Assembly: GCA_025331565.1 (NCBI GenBank)
Contig: JAFREQ010000035.1
Span: forward strand, 6,510,001 to 6,574,000
Source: Holacanthus passer
Lineage: Eukaryota > Chordata > Actinopteri > Pomacanthidae
DNA length: 64,000 nt
Direction of reading: 5' to 3'
The notes under the pieces are model-generated. The model did no database searches and was not told the DNA's origin. It worked only from the letters and a program-made list of their open reading frames with translations. Position 1 is the first letter of the stretch, and each line of letters opens with the position of its first letter. Positions 13,801-26,814 of this stretch are shown here, one piece after another. The position numbers and the translations under genes are program-made.

Positions 13801-16800
13801 CAAACACTGAAGCACTCGTCTCATTTTCTTTGCTGTTCTCACCATAATGCCAGTCAGGAGGCAAACTCCTTTCCCACAGTATGTGTTTGGGACCATATCC
13901 CCATATCCAATGGTAAGAAACGTGATTGAGATCAACCACATGGCTCCTAGAAAGTTGCTGGTTATGTCCTGGTTATCATGGTACCTGTAATAAATAATAC
14001 ATTCAATAGGTTGACCAACCTTAATGCACCTGATGAATTCTAGCTTCACCTTATGACAAAATTTTATTTTGAAAAAAAAAAAAAAACGTAGTACTGAACA
14101 TAAGATTAAACACTGTGTCAGAATACTGCAGGGCTATAATCTTTTCTTGTAAATCTTTCTATCTTGATGCTCAAACACAGCGTGAGCTAAGAAGTGTGTA
14201 CATTATCTATTTTTATGCCTTATCTATGTTTCATGCCGAGCAGTGCAGCATAGCGTGAGAAACTGATCCAGGCACCTCTCGCAAGCTCTCACAGTCCATG
14301 CAGCGATGATCCACAGCGAGATGGTGAAGACCAGCAGCACAGTGCCGGGACAGATGGTCATGAGGGTCTTCATCACAAAGCGTGTGTTAAAGTTAATCTT
14401 GTTGAGTGCACCGATGCTGCGGGACGAGGCGTCGGTGAAGAGCTTGCTGTGCAGCAGCATGACACGAGCGATGAGGTACAGCCGCAGGAACATGGGGATG
14501 GACAGGATGATGTCCACATCTGCATCCGTTTTGGATGGCACGTAGGAGTAGGCCAGGCGTGCTGTCCAGGTGAAGGTGTAGTTCCCTGGGATGGGGTGGA
14601 TGGCGCACACCAGGATCTCCAGGCAGATGAAGAAGATGCGCTCATATGTCATGGCTATCCTCCAGTCATCAGCTGCGTTGTCCACCATAAATAACTGAAA
14701 GGAGAGGGCACGGTGAGGCCGATGGAGGGTAAAAAACATCTAACATTTTCATCATGGTGACACAGCAAGCTACAGGAAATCATTAAACCCTATTAAACAA
14801 TAAGTCACAAATAGCCTCGAGCCATTAAATCACATTTTTGAGTCCTCAGCAGTTTTTTTCCCCCATATAGTTGTTCATTTAAGACAAACAATGGCGTATA
14901 TACCTAACTTCATTTTTGACCATTTTCCAGAGAACAAAAAATGATCCAAAAAAAACATTTGGACAACGTGCAGTCAAAGGAAATAATAAATAACTGTTAT
15001 GATAATGGGAGGATGCTGCACTTTTTCAAGGCCAAAAATGGCCTTCCGATATGTCCAAGGGTATCAGATGAAGGCTGCAACACTGGAATATCTTGCCTTT
15101 GTTTTTTCTGAATACATTATCCACAGATATCCAAGAATATCACGGTGTTTTATGTGCTTTCATGTGTTTTGTTCTGCCTTGTAGGAAGTAGCTTGTTTCT
15201 AATCATTTCTGTGTGGTATGAAAATCATATTAGCGTCTCAAGCTTCAAGCATTTTCAGATTTGACTTTCATATTAAAACAAAATGAATGGAACACAACGT
15301 CTGTCTGGAAGGCAGAGAGTAACTCAGAATTAGATCTGAAACAATTAGTCAATTAATTAATTAGTCAAATATTAGCAATTACTTTGATAATGAACTAATC
15401 CCTCAAATAATTTTTCAAGCCAAAAATATTAAATATTCTCTGGTTTGAGTTTCTTTAAATGAGAGGATTTGCTGCTTTTCATATATCACATCATTGTAAA
15501 CTGAATAGGTTAGGCTATTTGACTTTTGGTTAAACAACTGGTTGTAAAAATTCTATAATAAATTGCAACAATTACATGTGATACTATGTAAGTATGTGAT
15601 TTGTAGTAAGATAGGCCAAATAGTCTGTTTCTCTAAGTGTGTCTCCACTACTCCAGGACTGAATCCTGCCAAAAATGACCCCCTACTCTCTTTCTCTTTT
15701 TCAGAGAAAATAAAAAATTAAGTGTTACATTAGCAGCATGCAGTAAGCATTTTCAACTTCAAAGCGTTGTACTGATGAGAACATCTGCCGCCTCCACATT
15801 TGCATTAGGTTCTGGTCGCCTGGCCACCCCGACCAGAAGGTAGGACGTTCCACTGGGGACTTCAGTGTGGGTGGATTTGAACACCTCTCATCACTCTTCT
15901 CCACCCTGTCCTCTGTCATATACAGCAGCTTCCTCACATGGTCACCTCTGCCGCTCCCTCCTCTTGTTCATCCCCTCCCGTCTCTTCATCACTTTCAATC
16001 CAATCTACACTTTCAGTATCTTCGGCCCCGAAGATTCACTGCTCTGTGTATTCACCCTGAACTAACGGCCGAGCCTGTGACCGCCATCGCCAGCTCATTC
16101 ACAGTGATCCCCGATCATGCTTATAGTCGTAGATACACTATCTCAATCTTACTCCTCTCACTGGATTTTATATTTGCTGGGGTATGCTGAGGATTAAATG
16201 CTATCAAACTGTATTAGCTTCCCCTACATTTGTCAAATAATTTCTCTTTTTTTGACGCCACACACTGATATTCCTCCACAGCTGCTCCTGCTCGGTCCAC
16301 TCAATCACCTCAAGGTCCTCAGCCTGTGTACAGGCCGTCACAACTGGCAGTAGATATTTCACAAAATGTTGCTGTCAGCAAATACAAGCGAGGTTTCCTG
16401 GTGGCTGTTTTTGCCGTGAGAGCAGAAGCCGCTCTGAAGGAGAGAAAAGAAAAACTGCATATGATTTCATTTTGTGGGAAACCTCCTTAGCATGCTCGGT
16501 AATGAATTATACAATGTCTAGTGACTTCTCAGGATTTAAAATGAAAATATGCACATACAGTAACAATGCTTCTGCTTACAGTTTAGCATCTCTGAGAATA
16601 TGATTGTGCACAGTTCAGTGTGCAGTTTGGATTTTTAGTGATTTTTTCTTTTCCCTCTCCACAAATACCCGCCGGCATTACCCATGAAAATCTATTTTAA
16701 AGTTTAGGGACTGTAAAAAATATTAGTGGAAGCCAGATGGGGGGTAAAGTTATGTATTTTTTCTTTTTGCTGAAAGAAAATATTTCTTTCATGGCCCAGA

Positions 16801-19800
16801 TTTACATTTAAATTCATCCTTTCCCTGCAGGATTTACTGTAAAAAAAAAGAAAAAGACTGAATGGATACATCACAAATTTACATCAAAAACACAATGTTT
16901 GATGCGTTAAAAAAGGTTCTTTTGCCATATGCAGAGGGCAACAAAAGTGTCTCTGCATCAGGGCATTATTTTCTAGCGTGGTCAACATGTCAGTTTTCAG
17001 AAACAGTAGACGTAGATCTTTATAGTTATTAGCAATTCACTTCACTCTTTTCCACATTATAACAGAACTACAGTGAAGATAAATGTAACAACCAGAGTTA
17101 ACCTATGATATAATGTGTTTTCATTTCACTCCAACCTGTTTTACTAATGTGTGAAGTGAAAATATGAGGGTGCTGAGGCCCCTCAGCAGCCGCAGAGCTG
17201 CTGGCTGTTGGTTTATTCATTAACAGTGGTAGTAACTGTTCATTCAGTAGCTCTTGGTTCAAACACAGAGAGTAGCTGGAAGACTCCGTTAACAAAATGT
17301 GTGTTTATCATAATCTTGGCAATTGCTGATTCCAATGCTGATGTGCAATTTGGGTTCTGTGCACATTATCATTCCATTAAAATATTAAGCTGGGAATTGG
17401 AGTTGAGAAATTAAGGGGGTGGTCATTGCAATTTTCTCCATGTCAAACCAAATGTCAATAACCCTGTTATGAATATAGCATTCAACCCCCCTCCCCACCC
17501 CAATAATTTCTGTACAGTCCCTTACCTGCTTAGGTCTGACTGATTTATCATTCAAACTGCAGCTTTAATCCTATGAGAAATAAAACATTCATAATATTCA
17601 ACGCACACCGGTGGCACGTGTCACGGCTCGGCATCTTGCCAACTAGTCTCCATTTAGTTTCATTTGGAATTTCTCATTACAAGAAGTAAAAAACTGTCCT
17701 ACTCCTGGAGGGCTAATGGGATCAGTGACCTAGATTGCAAATTTAGCACTGACATGTTACGTAAAAATTGAATTGCTGAAACAGTCATATTTCTCGCACC
17801 GAAATGAAAGCCCATATTCAACGTGTTCAAGGACAAAGGGAGCACAGAGAGAAATCAATAACACGGGCACTTTTTTCAAAGACATACATGAATGCTTCAC
17901 ATACTACGACCTGACAGCTTCTGACACTACAGCCACGCAAACCGCACTGAACCACAGCACACGCTTATTACAGCTTCTGAGCCAATTATATGTCCAACAG
18001 CCACTGTGGAAGAAAATATCAACTGTCAACAAGCTGGCACATAACAAGCAAAACAGCACGAGCTACAACCAACACATGTCCCCGAACAAACGGTACAACT
18101 GCCCCACAAAGCCTCATTTATATTTATTTAAAAGCTACAATCAAAGTTTCCCCTAAACACAGAAAACACATGAATTAAATTTTCAGAGGCAGTTGTTCAT
18201 ATCAAATGAGCGACACCGAGCTCCTTTAACAAACTGACATCTGTCAGAGAAGTGTGTAACTCTAACCACAGCTCGTCTTGTTCGCCTTTCCAAGTGAGTG
18301 TAATGTAGACACGGAAACACAAGCTGTGACTCCTCTCTGCTGCGGTTTCTTACTTACAGAATTAGGGCTCTGAAAGCAGCTAAATCTATTGTTTGCACGC
18401 AGCACAAGCAGCGTTTTATTTTACATTTTAAACAACAAACCCGTCCTGTCAAAAGCAGTTACAAAGTTTGTTACCTCAAAACAATGTAATTAAACATTTA
18501 AACGCAGGTTGCATAAGGAAAGCCTACTTGGTGGGTAAAAGCAATTATGGTAATGGATGACCTGAAATACAATACTCAAGGGCCCTTTACCTCGGAGCAT
18601 CAAATATTCCATGCTAGAGGCAGAACCAACAGTTATGACAGAGAGGTGAAGGAAACTACATCTGCAGTGGAAAAAACCTGAAACTGGGTGTTTTAAATCA
18701 TGTCAAGAATAAGATGCAGAGGAGGACGCTGAGAGTCAGGCATAAAAACACACAGCAGATAAGACGGGATGCTTTAAAATGACTTAAGAGGAGGCTGACA
18801 AATTGATTAAACACAGCAACTAAAAGGGTTTTACATTAACAAGTAACTGAATTACAATTAAAAACAAGTCTAAAAAAGCAAAGTAGAAGAGTCAGGTCTG
18901 ATATATATGTGATATTTAAAGCAGCGTGAAACAACTAATAGAGGTTCAGAGATGCCAAATTATTTCTGTGTTGGTCAAAGTTACCAATTGCTTCATTATA
19001 TTTTCATAGACACATTTACTATATTATAAAATAAGATGATATGATAGATGATACTAATAAGGGGGCGAATCATACACATGTCACCAAAAACTGTAATACT
19101 GCGTTTAAGGAGGAGAAAAACATAAAGAAGGGAGGAAGGGGGAATGGAAATTTCAAGCTGAATTTACCAACATATTAAATAGAGTATAAAAGAAAAAATT
19201 TATTTAGTTAATTAAAGGATCAGTTCACTCTAATTACAAAAACTCTCTCTCTCAATTTTCTGCTTTTAACCCAACACTGTGAAGGTGAATGGAATTTTGT
19301 TTGTGGAGGATTCAAATATTATATTTAAGCAGGACTAAGAGTTGGGGCGCTCTGGTAGCTCATCATGCACTGAGGCTGATTCACTGCAACGGCCCAGGTT
19401 TGATTTCATCCCGGGCTGTTTCCTGAACGCTCTCTCTCTTCCCCCTTCCTGTCTCTATTCATCTGTCACTATACACTAAAGGCAAAAGCCACAAAAAAAA
19501 TTAAGCAAGACTAAATGTCTACAGCCATGCTATCAGTTCTGTGAGTCTGAGGCACAACAATGCTTTGAGCTAAACCATGAATGTCTGCAGAAAGCTACTC
19601 GGTAATCCATCTAATAGTTGTTGAGATATTTCAGTCTGGACCAAAGTGTAGCCATTCAGCACGGATAAAAATTTAACAGCAACATTACTTTCCAGAAACA
19701 ATGTCTGTCATACTCTGGAAAACCCACCAACTGAGATGAATAACTCATAACCTGAGCAAATCAAATCAAAACTATATGCATAGCCAGATATAGAAAAACG

Positions 19801-22800
19801 AGGAAACCCAGTACCGATTCAGGAATTTGGACGAACTGACCCTTTAAATCCTTTTCATAATGAATTGTTAATGTAATTTTTAAATTATCTTTAATCTTGC
19901 CCCTATAACGTTTATTTTATCATATGGACACACACATGTTTGTGTATCATCACTTAATATAAACCCAATATCTAACCCAGTCCAAAATGTCTTCACTCTC
20001 CAAAAATTGGTCTCTGCATCGTGACAATAAAGCACAAGAGCACACACCGCATTGCACGATGGATCTCTGAGGACAAACAGATAATACGGTGAACGAATCC
20101 AGCCGTCTCATCAGCTTGTTTTCTGATGGACAGTCTAATCACTAAGAGTGCATGCCCCTCGCTCATCATGGGAAAGTTTCATTCATGTCAGGTTGAGAGA
20201 CAGTACAGCAGAATATGCCCTGAGATCATTCCCTGCCTGTCCTGCGTCTCCACCGTGCAGTCTCAGAGGGGCTCACCTGCGACGCTAGCTGGGTTGGTTA
20301 CTGGTTTCACTACGTTCAATATAACTAATGGAGTCCAGCTCAATATTTAATCTGTGTAATGTGGAGATGGGAACATATATCTTGTCACTGAGAATGAAAT
20401 CGCTCAATCTCATTAGTGAATTAGGTTGAGAGGTTCATCCCAATTAGACATTAATGCAATACTTTATTTATGATATCAAAGTGAGCCACTAAGAGACCAC
20501 TTTGCTGAGTAAATCTGAAGCTGTTGCTGCTTCAGTTTGCTTTTGTTTCCTGAGAAAAAGAAGTCTCACATTTGCATTTACATTCTTCTATTCAAGAGAG
20601 CCAAGGTAAAAGCTCGTATAAATCTTTCTTTCTTTAGAGTGTGTCTGCTGCGGCCAAGTTGCTCACATTAATAATCTAAAAAAATGTTTAAAAAATGTAA
20701 AATGTTTAAAGTCACATGCGGAGCACCATTTAGTAAATGCCATCAATAAATTATCTTTAGGCTTCTCAGCTCTTTGGGTGGCTGGCTGTCTCTGGTCTTG
20801 AAAGCCTGTATGTTCAGTGAAAACATTGAGGTCACCAGCCAGTGGTGGTTATCTGACTCCAGTCTGGAGTCTCAGGTAGAGGACAGATTTCACTGTGAGA
20901 AATGCAGAGCGTCTCCTGCAGTTACACCATATCTCTGACACATACACACCACCCAGGGGCGGTCTGACAAGCACGGCCAAGTTTGGCTTTGGCAGGATTC
21001 GCTGGCACAGTTTGGGCGATGTGTTGTTATTTTATCTTTTCTGCAGATTGTGAAATGTAATACTGTGTGACTGTGAAACATCAGCGCTGACTTTTATCAC
21101 AAAAGTACACATCAAAGACAGAACAACCCCCAAAGCATTTTGCATTAGTTTAAGAAAACTCAGCAGAACTGTCATCACAAGGTACAACGACATAGCAATG
21201 GCCTTAACACAAATGCCCCTCGGCAAAGAGCCTTTGATGTGAGAAGAAGAGAAAACTTTCAAAATGTCAGCTTCTGTCTGTTTGGGAATAAGGTGAACTC
21301 ATCAACCATCTCAGCAGCGGGCGCAGGAAGACGCTCCCAGCTCGTGACTCATATCAGACTTTGACAATGACAAATCAAAGTCATGAAGCGGCTACAGACT
21401 CTAACCTCTCCATTTCCACTCTAACCTCTCCATTGCCACTCGTACTGTACAGTAAGTCGGCGCCTGCCAACACAGCAAACTCAACTCAACTAAAAAGCCT
21501 AAAAATTCCTTGGGCGGACCGCCAGCTGTCAACAAAAGGCATCACGGGGACTGAATCAGGCCGATAACGTTTCAAGGAGAAGTATAAAAAGACGCTGAAC
21601 AACATCAGTATGTACCAAGGAGGATTAAACATTAATATTATTTCTCCTAATTGTGGACGCTGGGACAAATCTAAGGACACTGAGCAGGACATGGACACAC
21701 TGTCTCTCTCTGTTAATGCACTTGGCTCAGTAGGTCAGCCATCACTGCCATTGCAGCGCAGCAGATGTATCCCTAAACAATTCAAATGACAGCTGGTGTC
21801 CAACATCTATCCTGTCTGACCTGACCTTTGGAGTTTTCAGACACTCGGAGAAGAAGAAAACTTCCTGTTGTTATCCCCTACAAAAAAACGAGAGGGCACG
21901 GTCTTTACTGAGCTTGACAACTAAATCAGTTTTAAGGGGCTAGAAGTGGTGGGAAATATTTCATCATCCTGACTTATGCCTCTACATCTGACAGGCATCT
22001 GCGAGTACACATGGATGTGCATGCATAATCTATTTCACTGCGGGAGCACAATTTCCCACACGGAGAAGTGCACTTTGGAAACAGCACTCTACTAATATCA
22101 CAAACACACTCTACTACTATCACAAACACTTTAGACTCATGCAGAGCATTAACACACAAACCACAAACCAGCGGCGTTATATTATACTGAATAATGCAAG
22201 AGTAGATAGAGTGTTAAAAGTATATTTGATGTGACGCTTTACCCAGGTGATGATACTACATATGCAGTCAATTAGTCAGCAGGTTTGTGTTTTGTTAAGT
22301 GGAATTCTATGTCAGAAAAGTTCATTTCCTAGTCATTACCTATTAAAAGTAGTTGTATAATGTCTATGGTTCTGGAGGAACTGGCGTATATCAGCAGTAC
22401 GACTGTATATGTGGAAAAAGTTGCACAATATAAAGTCTTTTTTGGCTCCAGAGGAAGCTATATGATATCTGATAAACCGCCTCAGGTGATGTCACTTGAG
22501 TCAGAGTTGGTTGGATCTGAAAATGACAAGTTTGAAAAGGAAAAAAATGTGTTGGTGTGGAGTTTGAAAAGAAGAAGCATCCTCATTTCTGCTTGAGGCT
22601 AGTGGGTTGAGGCTATTGAGGCATAACACACCTGAATCTACGACTGAACTGTCAGTGGTTGGGTTGCATTGTGGGTAATGTAGGCACCAGGTTTCGACAA
22701 TGAAGAAGAATGTACGGGATAAAAAAGACGATATCTCAGGTTCTTTTGATCTTGATTTTTTTAACTCTCCACCATGAGACCGACTGTAATGTTAAATCCA

Positions 22801-25800
22801 CGGAGACCCTCTTTTAACAGCAGGCATCTGTCTACGAACTAGGGCCACAGAATTTGAAGGACATGGCTCATACCAGGCAGGTAGGGTCTAATAAACACTA
22901 GAGCTGTAACAATGAACCTGTCTTTTAAATCTAACACATTCTTATCAGATGCAAGTGAAAGAAGCGCGGAGAAAATGAAAAGGAAACGCACACATCCAGA
23001 GCGACCGTGTGCGCATGTGTGTGCCATTAACAAGATCGATTTAGAATTAATTTGTCTGTGTGTGTGTGTGTGTGTGTGCATGTGCGTGTGTGTGTAAGCA
23101 CATATGTCAGTCAGCGGGAACCAAGTAATGACAGACTAGCGACAACAGGCACAAAAGCCCCTCAGGCAGGGAAGCAAAGGAGCAGCTGGTGTGGTGGAAG
23201 TTGAAGTATAAACACTCTGAACTGGATTTAAATAGTAAGACAGAGTCGGGCTCCAGGAACTGGCTGAGAGTTTGTTCCAAAAGGGGACTGGATGAATTAG
23301 AAAATTGACCTTATAATCAACTTGTACATTTAGAAAGAAGCAGGAGGAAGTGAGTAAGACTGCAGTGACGGGATGATGTTTTCTGATTCATTTAAGGCTT
23401 CAACGTCTGAATAAATTGCATATAAATCATTGCGGAGAGGGGATGTGTGGCGAAAAGTGCATTGCAGTAATCAACCCCCGAGGCAAACAATTGCCTTAAT
23501 AAACTTTTCTAGGTCAGCAAAAGAGCAAATGTCTTTATCGCGAAGAGAGAGCTATCCAGGGTGAAAAATGTTTTGGATATTGATGTGACTGTCAGAGGAG
23601 TCTGGATCAAAGAGGTTCGAAACAGCCTTCCTGTGGGGTAAATGTGCAGCTACTGACAATTAAACGAATGGGAGAGAAAGAAAAGCTCATTTTAGAGCTA
23701 AAATCAAACTTTTAGCTTGCCTGTAGTTGAGGAAAGAATATTTATTTTTAATGCGGAAAAAGAGAGGATTCAAGCTTTGCAAAACTGATATCACCATATT
23801 TGTGTGTTGCTGTATCATGAATATATGAGAAACAGTTAACAATTTGGTGCTTAAGCATTTAACTGTTCTTTTGTGAGCGAGGACCATAAACGTACAGCTG
23901 AGGCATGACTACTAATTTAACACGACCGGTAATAAAAGTCACTAAACCTACTGCCATAAAGAATGCACCTTTGCAATATATTAGTCACGACTACACTGTT
24001 CAAGAAGCATCAAGAAAAGTTTGCACGAGCAAGAGGTGAAAAAGCTCAGTTTATGAATGAAATAATTTACACAGGATTAGAGTAAGAGGTGCAGAGGCCG
24101 AGGGAAAGAAGAATGAATATGATACTCTCATGCAAACGTACAGTATGCTCTCTAATTTATATACAGCTACTGGGAACTGTCTGCAGGGGAAATGAAAACA
24201 CTTCTGTTATACATTGAAATATGGTAATGATGTCTGTGCATTTCTATCATCCCTCATAAAGAAAGGTTTACAATGAGACATCTGAAGGGGGCGACACATT
24301 TTACTGTTGGGCTATTTCAATGACTGATACTCCCCTGGGACTTGTAAGTGCTAAATATACCAACAAGGCTGATGAATATACTGTAGCTGATGCAAAATAT
24401 TGAGAGTGGATGTTTTGTCCGTGTGTAATATGTTTTAGTAAACATTTTGAATGAGAGCATATAGCTGGATCAGCTCTTACAGTTTAGCTATAGGTATTTA
24501 AAAAGAAATCACCTTCTTGTTAAAAGAGCAAGAAAATCCATTAACATGATTAAACACGGTGTCTTTCAAGATTTGGGAAAATGCTTGAGCTGTGTTTCTT
24601 TTCAAGTGAAGTTTTCCTTTTAAGTTAATTAAAAAAAAAAGAAGGAAAAGAAAGCATCTAATGCATGAAAGCTTTCTGGCAACATACGTCCACCCTGCAG
24701 AGAGTGGCCCCATTAATTTTGTGGCCGCTCAACAAAGACGCAAGTGCTGAAGCGCAGGAAGAACTGTAAGTAATGCAACAACGCTCCGAGGCAAGGTCAT
24801 AAAACTGTCCGAGTGTTGGAACATCTCAGGGGAGGCTGACAATCTATATCCATCCTCTGAGCCATGTGAGGAGTTCCTAAATCTTATCAAAATGTATAAT
24901 GAAGTGTTAATGTGGCTTCAAAAGATGATCTGTTAAAGCCATTCATGCAATCACAGGGCTGTATGGATTTTCACTTTGGAATGAGAAAAAAATCAAGGTG
25001 TTAAAACCTTCCACAAATTTAATGTTGGAAAGATAATTTAATTGAGTAATGACACTGTCTTACACTGCAGAGAAACTGAAATTTAACACCTCACTTGCTT
25101 TCTCAAGAAGTTATTTGCTTTGCTGGACTTTAAGTCAATAAAGGACATCTTTTCTAACCTGCAAATGCTCGGGGGGGGGGATTTTCTCTCCATACCTATT
25201 TGTGACATCCTACAAAGTACAGGTGCGGACAGACATTAAACTGTGCTAAATGAGATGACTGCTGACCCTTCAACATGATCAGTGAAAGAATAAGAAAAGA
25301 GTGTTGGGACATTACCTGTATCTCTCTTGCATGGTATATGATAATCAGCCCCAGGAGAATGATTGTAGAAAGGCTTATCAGGCATTTTAGAGCTAATGAA
25401 TACAGGGACTCCTGGAAAAGAGCAACAACACTAAAGCCAAACAACATCATGACATTAAAAAAAAAAATCACATTTAAAAAAAAAAACACATGCATGTGAT
25501 AATTTAACATCTTTTTTTTTTTTTTGCATTATTGGGGTTCCCCTTCATAACAGTGGGCCCCTGCATATGGGACACTTTGCATGGACTTCTCTTGCATGTG
25601 GCTGCTTCTCTATCCCACTTTTGCAGCAAGTTGTTTTTTTTTTTTTTCAATTTAAAGGCTTTGCTCACATGCCACTTAAAGGAACTCTCGGAGATAATAC
25701 GCACCTTTCCATAGGCTCCCCATGAGAGTTCAGTCTCTATAACCATAACAACGATCCCAAACATCCCAAAGATTAAAGCATAGTCGCTGAGCCTCTTCCT

Positions 25801-26532
25801 CTTCTCAAACAAGGCCCTCCTGTGCCCGAGCTTCTCCCCAATGTTCTGGTTCTTCTTTTTCCCCGATTTTCCTCCGCCGTGGCCGCAGCCTCCTCCTCCT
25901 CCTCCTCCTCCTCCGCCGCAGCCGCCTCCTCCTCCTCCGTCTCCCGATGCATAAGGCATCAGGGTGGTGGAATTATTCTCCGGCTTGGATGCTAAAGTGT
26001 CCGACGCATCTGCGGCTGAGATGGGCTGCAAAGGCTGCGACTCGGAATCAAACTCGTGTATGTTTCTGCGGGACGAGCTCAAGTTGCTGAGCGGCCGCAT
26101 GACGCCGCCGTTGTATCTGCAGCTGCTCATGGCTATTTCATTGTAGGAGTTAGTGTCTTTGTGGCTGCTGCTGCCCAGGCTGCCCCGCTGCCCACCGCGG
26201 CACTGCTGCTGCTGCTGCTGAGGGTGAGGATGATGATGCCTGGATGAACTACCATGACTAGAGGGGGTGAACTCGCAGACGCTGTACTGGCAACCTTGCC
26301 TCGAAGACGTTTCCGAAGGTGTCCTTAAAGTTCCCACAGTGGTCGGCGACGTCCCGCGGAAGACGAGGCTTTTCCTCGCATCACAGGTGCAGCAGGTATT
26401 GCAGGTGCAGCATTGGTCGTGCTGCTTGCAGAGGCGCTCCTCCCGCCCGCAGTAGTGCTGGTACTTACAGTGCTGGAGCTGCTGCTGCTGCTCTGGGAAG
26501 AAGTCGTTGTGCAGCTGCAGAGGGGTTTCCAT
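4880..26532 (-). CDS. kcnn2: Small-conductance calcium-activated potassium channel SK2 (KCa2.2), complete coding gene
   Basis: Eight minus-strand coding exons: 25705-26532, 25316-25411, 14276-14694, 13843-13984, 13560-13670, 13337-13464, 8173-8242 and 4880-5155; all phases agree. From ATG 26532 the protein is 689 aa. From the internal ATG 26130 (MSSCRYNGGVMRPL, the usual SK2 start) it is 555 aa. In order: poly-Gly stretch, S1 (LSDYALIFGMFGIVVMVIET), S2 (exon 2), S3-S5 (exon 3, with FLRLYLIARVMLL as the S4-like segment), pore with TIGYGDMVP filter (exon 4), S6 (GAGCTALVVAVVAKKLEL), and the constitutive calmodulin-binding domain ([20 protein letters not shown]) over exons 6-7. Exon 8 encodes a coiled coil and ends STAPPTSSESS, the SK2-specific tail that separates it from SK1 and SK3. 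The channel is a voltage-independent plasma-membrane K+ channel gated by calmodulin that produces afterhyperpolarisation. Introns are large (10.6 kb between exons 2 and 3). Confidence 0.96.
5156..8172. other. kcnn2 intron 7
   Basis: Intron between the calmodulin-binding exon 8173-8242 and the last exon. It is AT-rich with scattered short ORFs lacking homology. I see no gene or clear element. Confidence 0.6.
8243..13336. other. kcnn2 intron 6
   Basis: A 5.1 kb intron that splits the calmodulin-binding domain. The ORFs here are short and show no recognisable domains. I see no alternative exon with clear similarity. Confidence 0.6.
15330..15570. repeat. Fragment of teleost ATTAGTC-type hAT-like MITE
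   Basis: It carries TGAAACAATTAGTCAATTAA followed by GAGGATTTGCTGCTTTTC and AAACTGAATAG, the order seen in a widespread fish repeat. It is the same family as the full element at 47209-47435. The right end is eroded and no target duplication is clear. Confidence 0.6.
19344..19500 (+). mobile_element. tRNA-derived SINE
   Basis: It begins GGGGCGCTCTGGTAGCTC, with an A-box-like TGGTAGCTCATCATG near 19353 and a B-box-like GGTTTGATTTC at 19397-19407, then a pyrimidine-rich body (CTCTCTCTCTTCCCCC) and an A-rich tail at 19490. This matches a common teleost SINE layout. It sits antisense in kcnn2 intron 2 and is degraded from a functional tRNA head. Confidence 0.75.
19590..19660 (+). repeat. LINE-like repeat tail fragment
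   Basis: CCATCTAATAGTTGTTGAGATATTTCAGTCTGGACCAAAGTG is a frequently repeated teleost sequence. The same core occurs at 34410-34480 and, in reverse, near 36370-36410. The family name is uncertain. Confidence 0.5.
23057..23094. repeat. TG microsatellite
   Basis: Imperfect (TG)n run, interrupted by CATGTGCG. Confidence 0.9.
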
Positions 26533-26721
26533 GTCAGTGCTGCCGTTTAAAGCAGCAGTCGGGTAGCACACAGCACCCGACGAAGGGCGTTGTGGTGCTG
26601 ACGGGAGGACGGAGCCGCTGCATGAATAGACCCATTTCGGCTCCGGTAGATTGTGAGCGGAGCCTCCGATTGGGCAGAGGGGAACCAAAACAACTGGCTC
26701 GACGTCATGAACAGGTTGCAA
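25705..26721 (-). CDS. kcnn2: kcnn2 first coding exon with SK2-L-like N-terminal extension
   Basis: The reading frame stays open upstream of the classical SK2 start (ATG 26130) as far as about 26721, where a TGA lies a few codons further up. The first in-frame ATG is 26532 (METPLQLHNDFFPEQ), giving 134 extra residues. The extension is Gln-rich and has a Cys cluster (CKQHDQCCTCNTCCTCDARK), matching the description of mammalian SK2-L, whose long Cys-containing N-terminus affects membrane expression. Downstream it has His/Gln runs (HHHPHPQQQQQQ) and a Gly run. No in-frame ATG lies between 26532 and 26721, so residues above 26532 are translated only if an upstream exon splices in or a non-ATG start is used. 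Confidence 0.75.
25896..25942. repeat. GGN/CCN triplet tract encoding poly-glycine in kcnn2
   Basis: Runs of TCC/GCC triplets on plus (GGA/GGC on minus) encode a glycine run broken by single cysteines in the cytosolic N-terminus. Human SK2 has a comparable Gly-rich stretch; length is expected to vary between species. Confidence 0.8.
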
Positions 26722-26814
26722 CCATGGGATGTGAAGCCCACCCTTGTTTCAGCACGATCAACAGAAACTACACAGCATGCATGCTTTTTTTTTTTTTTTC
26801 ATTCCTGGACGTCA

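Larger units (their letters stand above)
14695..25315. other. kcnn2 intron 2 (10.6 kb)
   Basis: The largest intron, between the S2 exon and the S3-S5 exon. It contains a repeat fragment at 15330-15570, a tRNA-derived SINE at 19344-19500, an L2-like repeat tail near 19590-19660 and a TG microsatellite near 23057. No other coding exon is recognised. Confidence 0.6.

Noticed and set aside
13738..14049. Longer minus ORF running past the kcnn2 pore exon
   Set aside because: Residues beyond IM at 13843 are intron read-through; the GT donor and matching acceptor at 13670 give the conserved S6 sequence.
19344..19420. Functional tRNA gene
   Set aside because: The A- and B-box-like parts are degenerate and continue into a SINE body and A-rich tail; no cloverleaf could be drawn.
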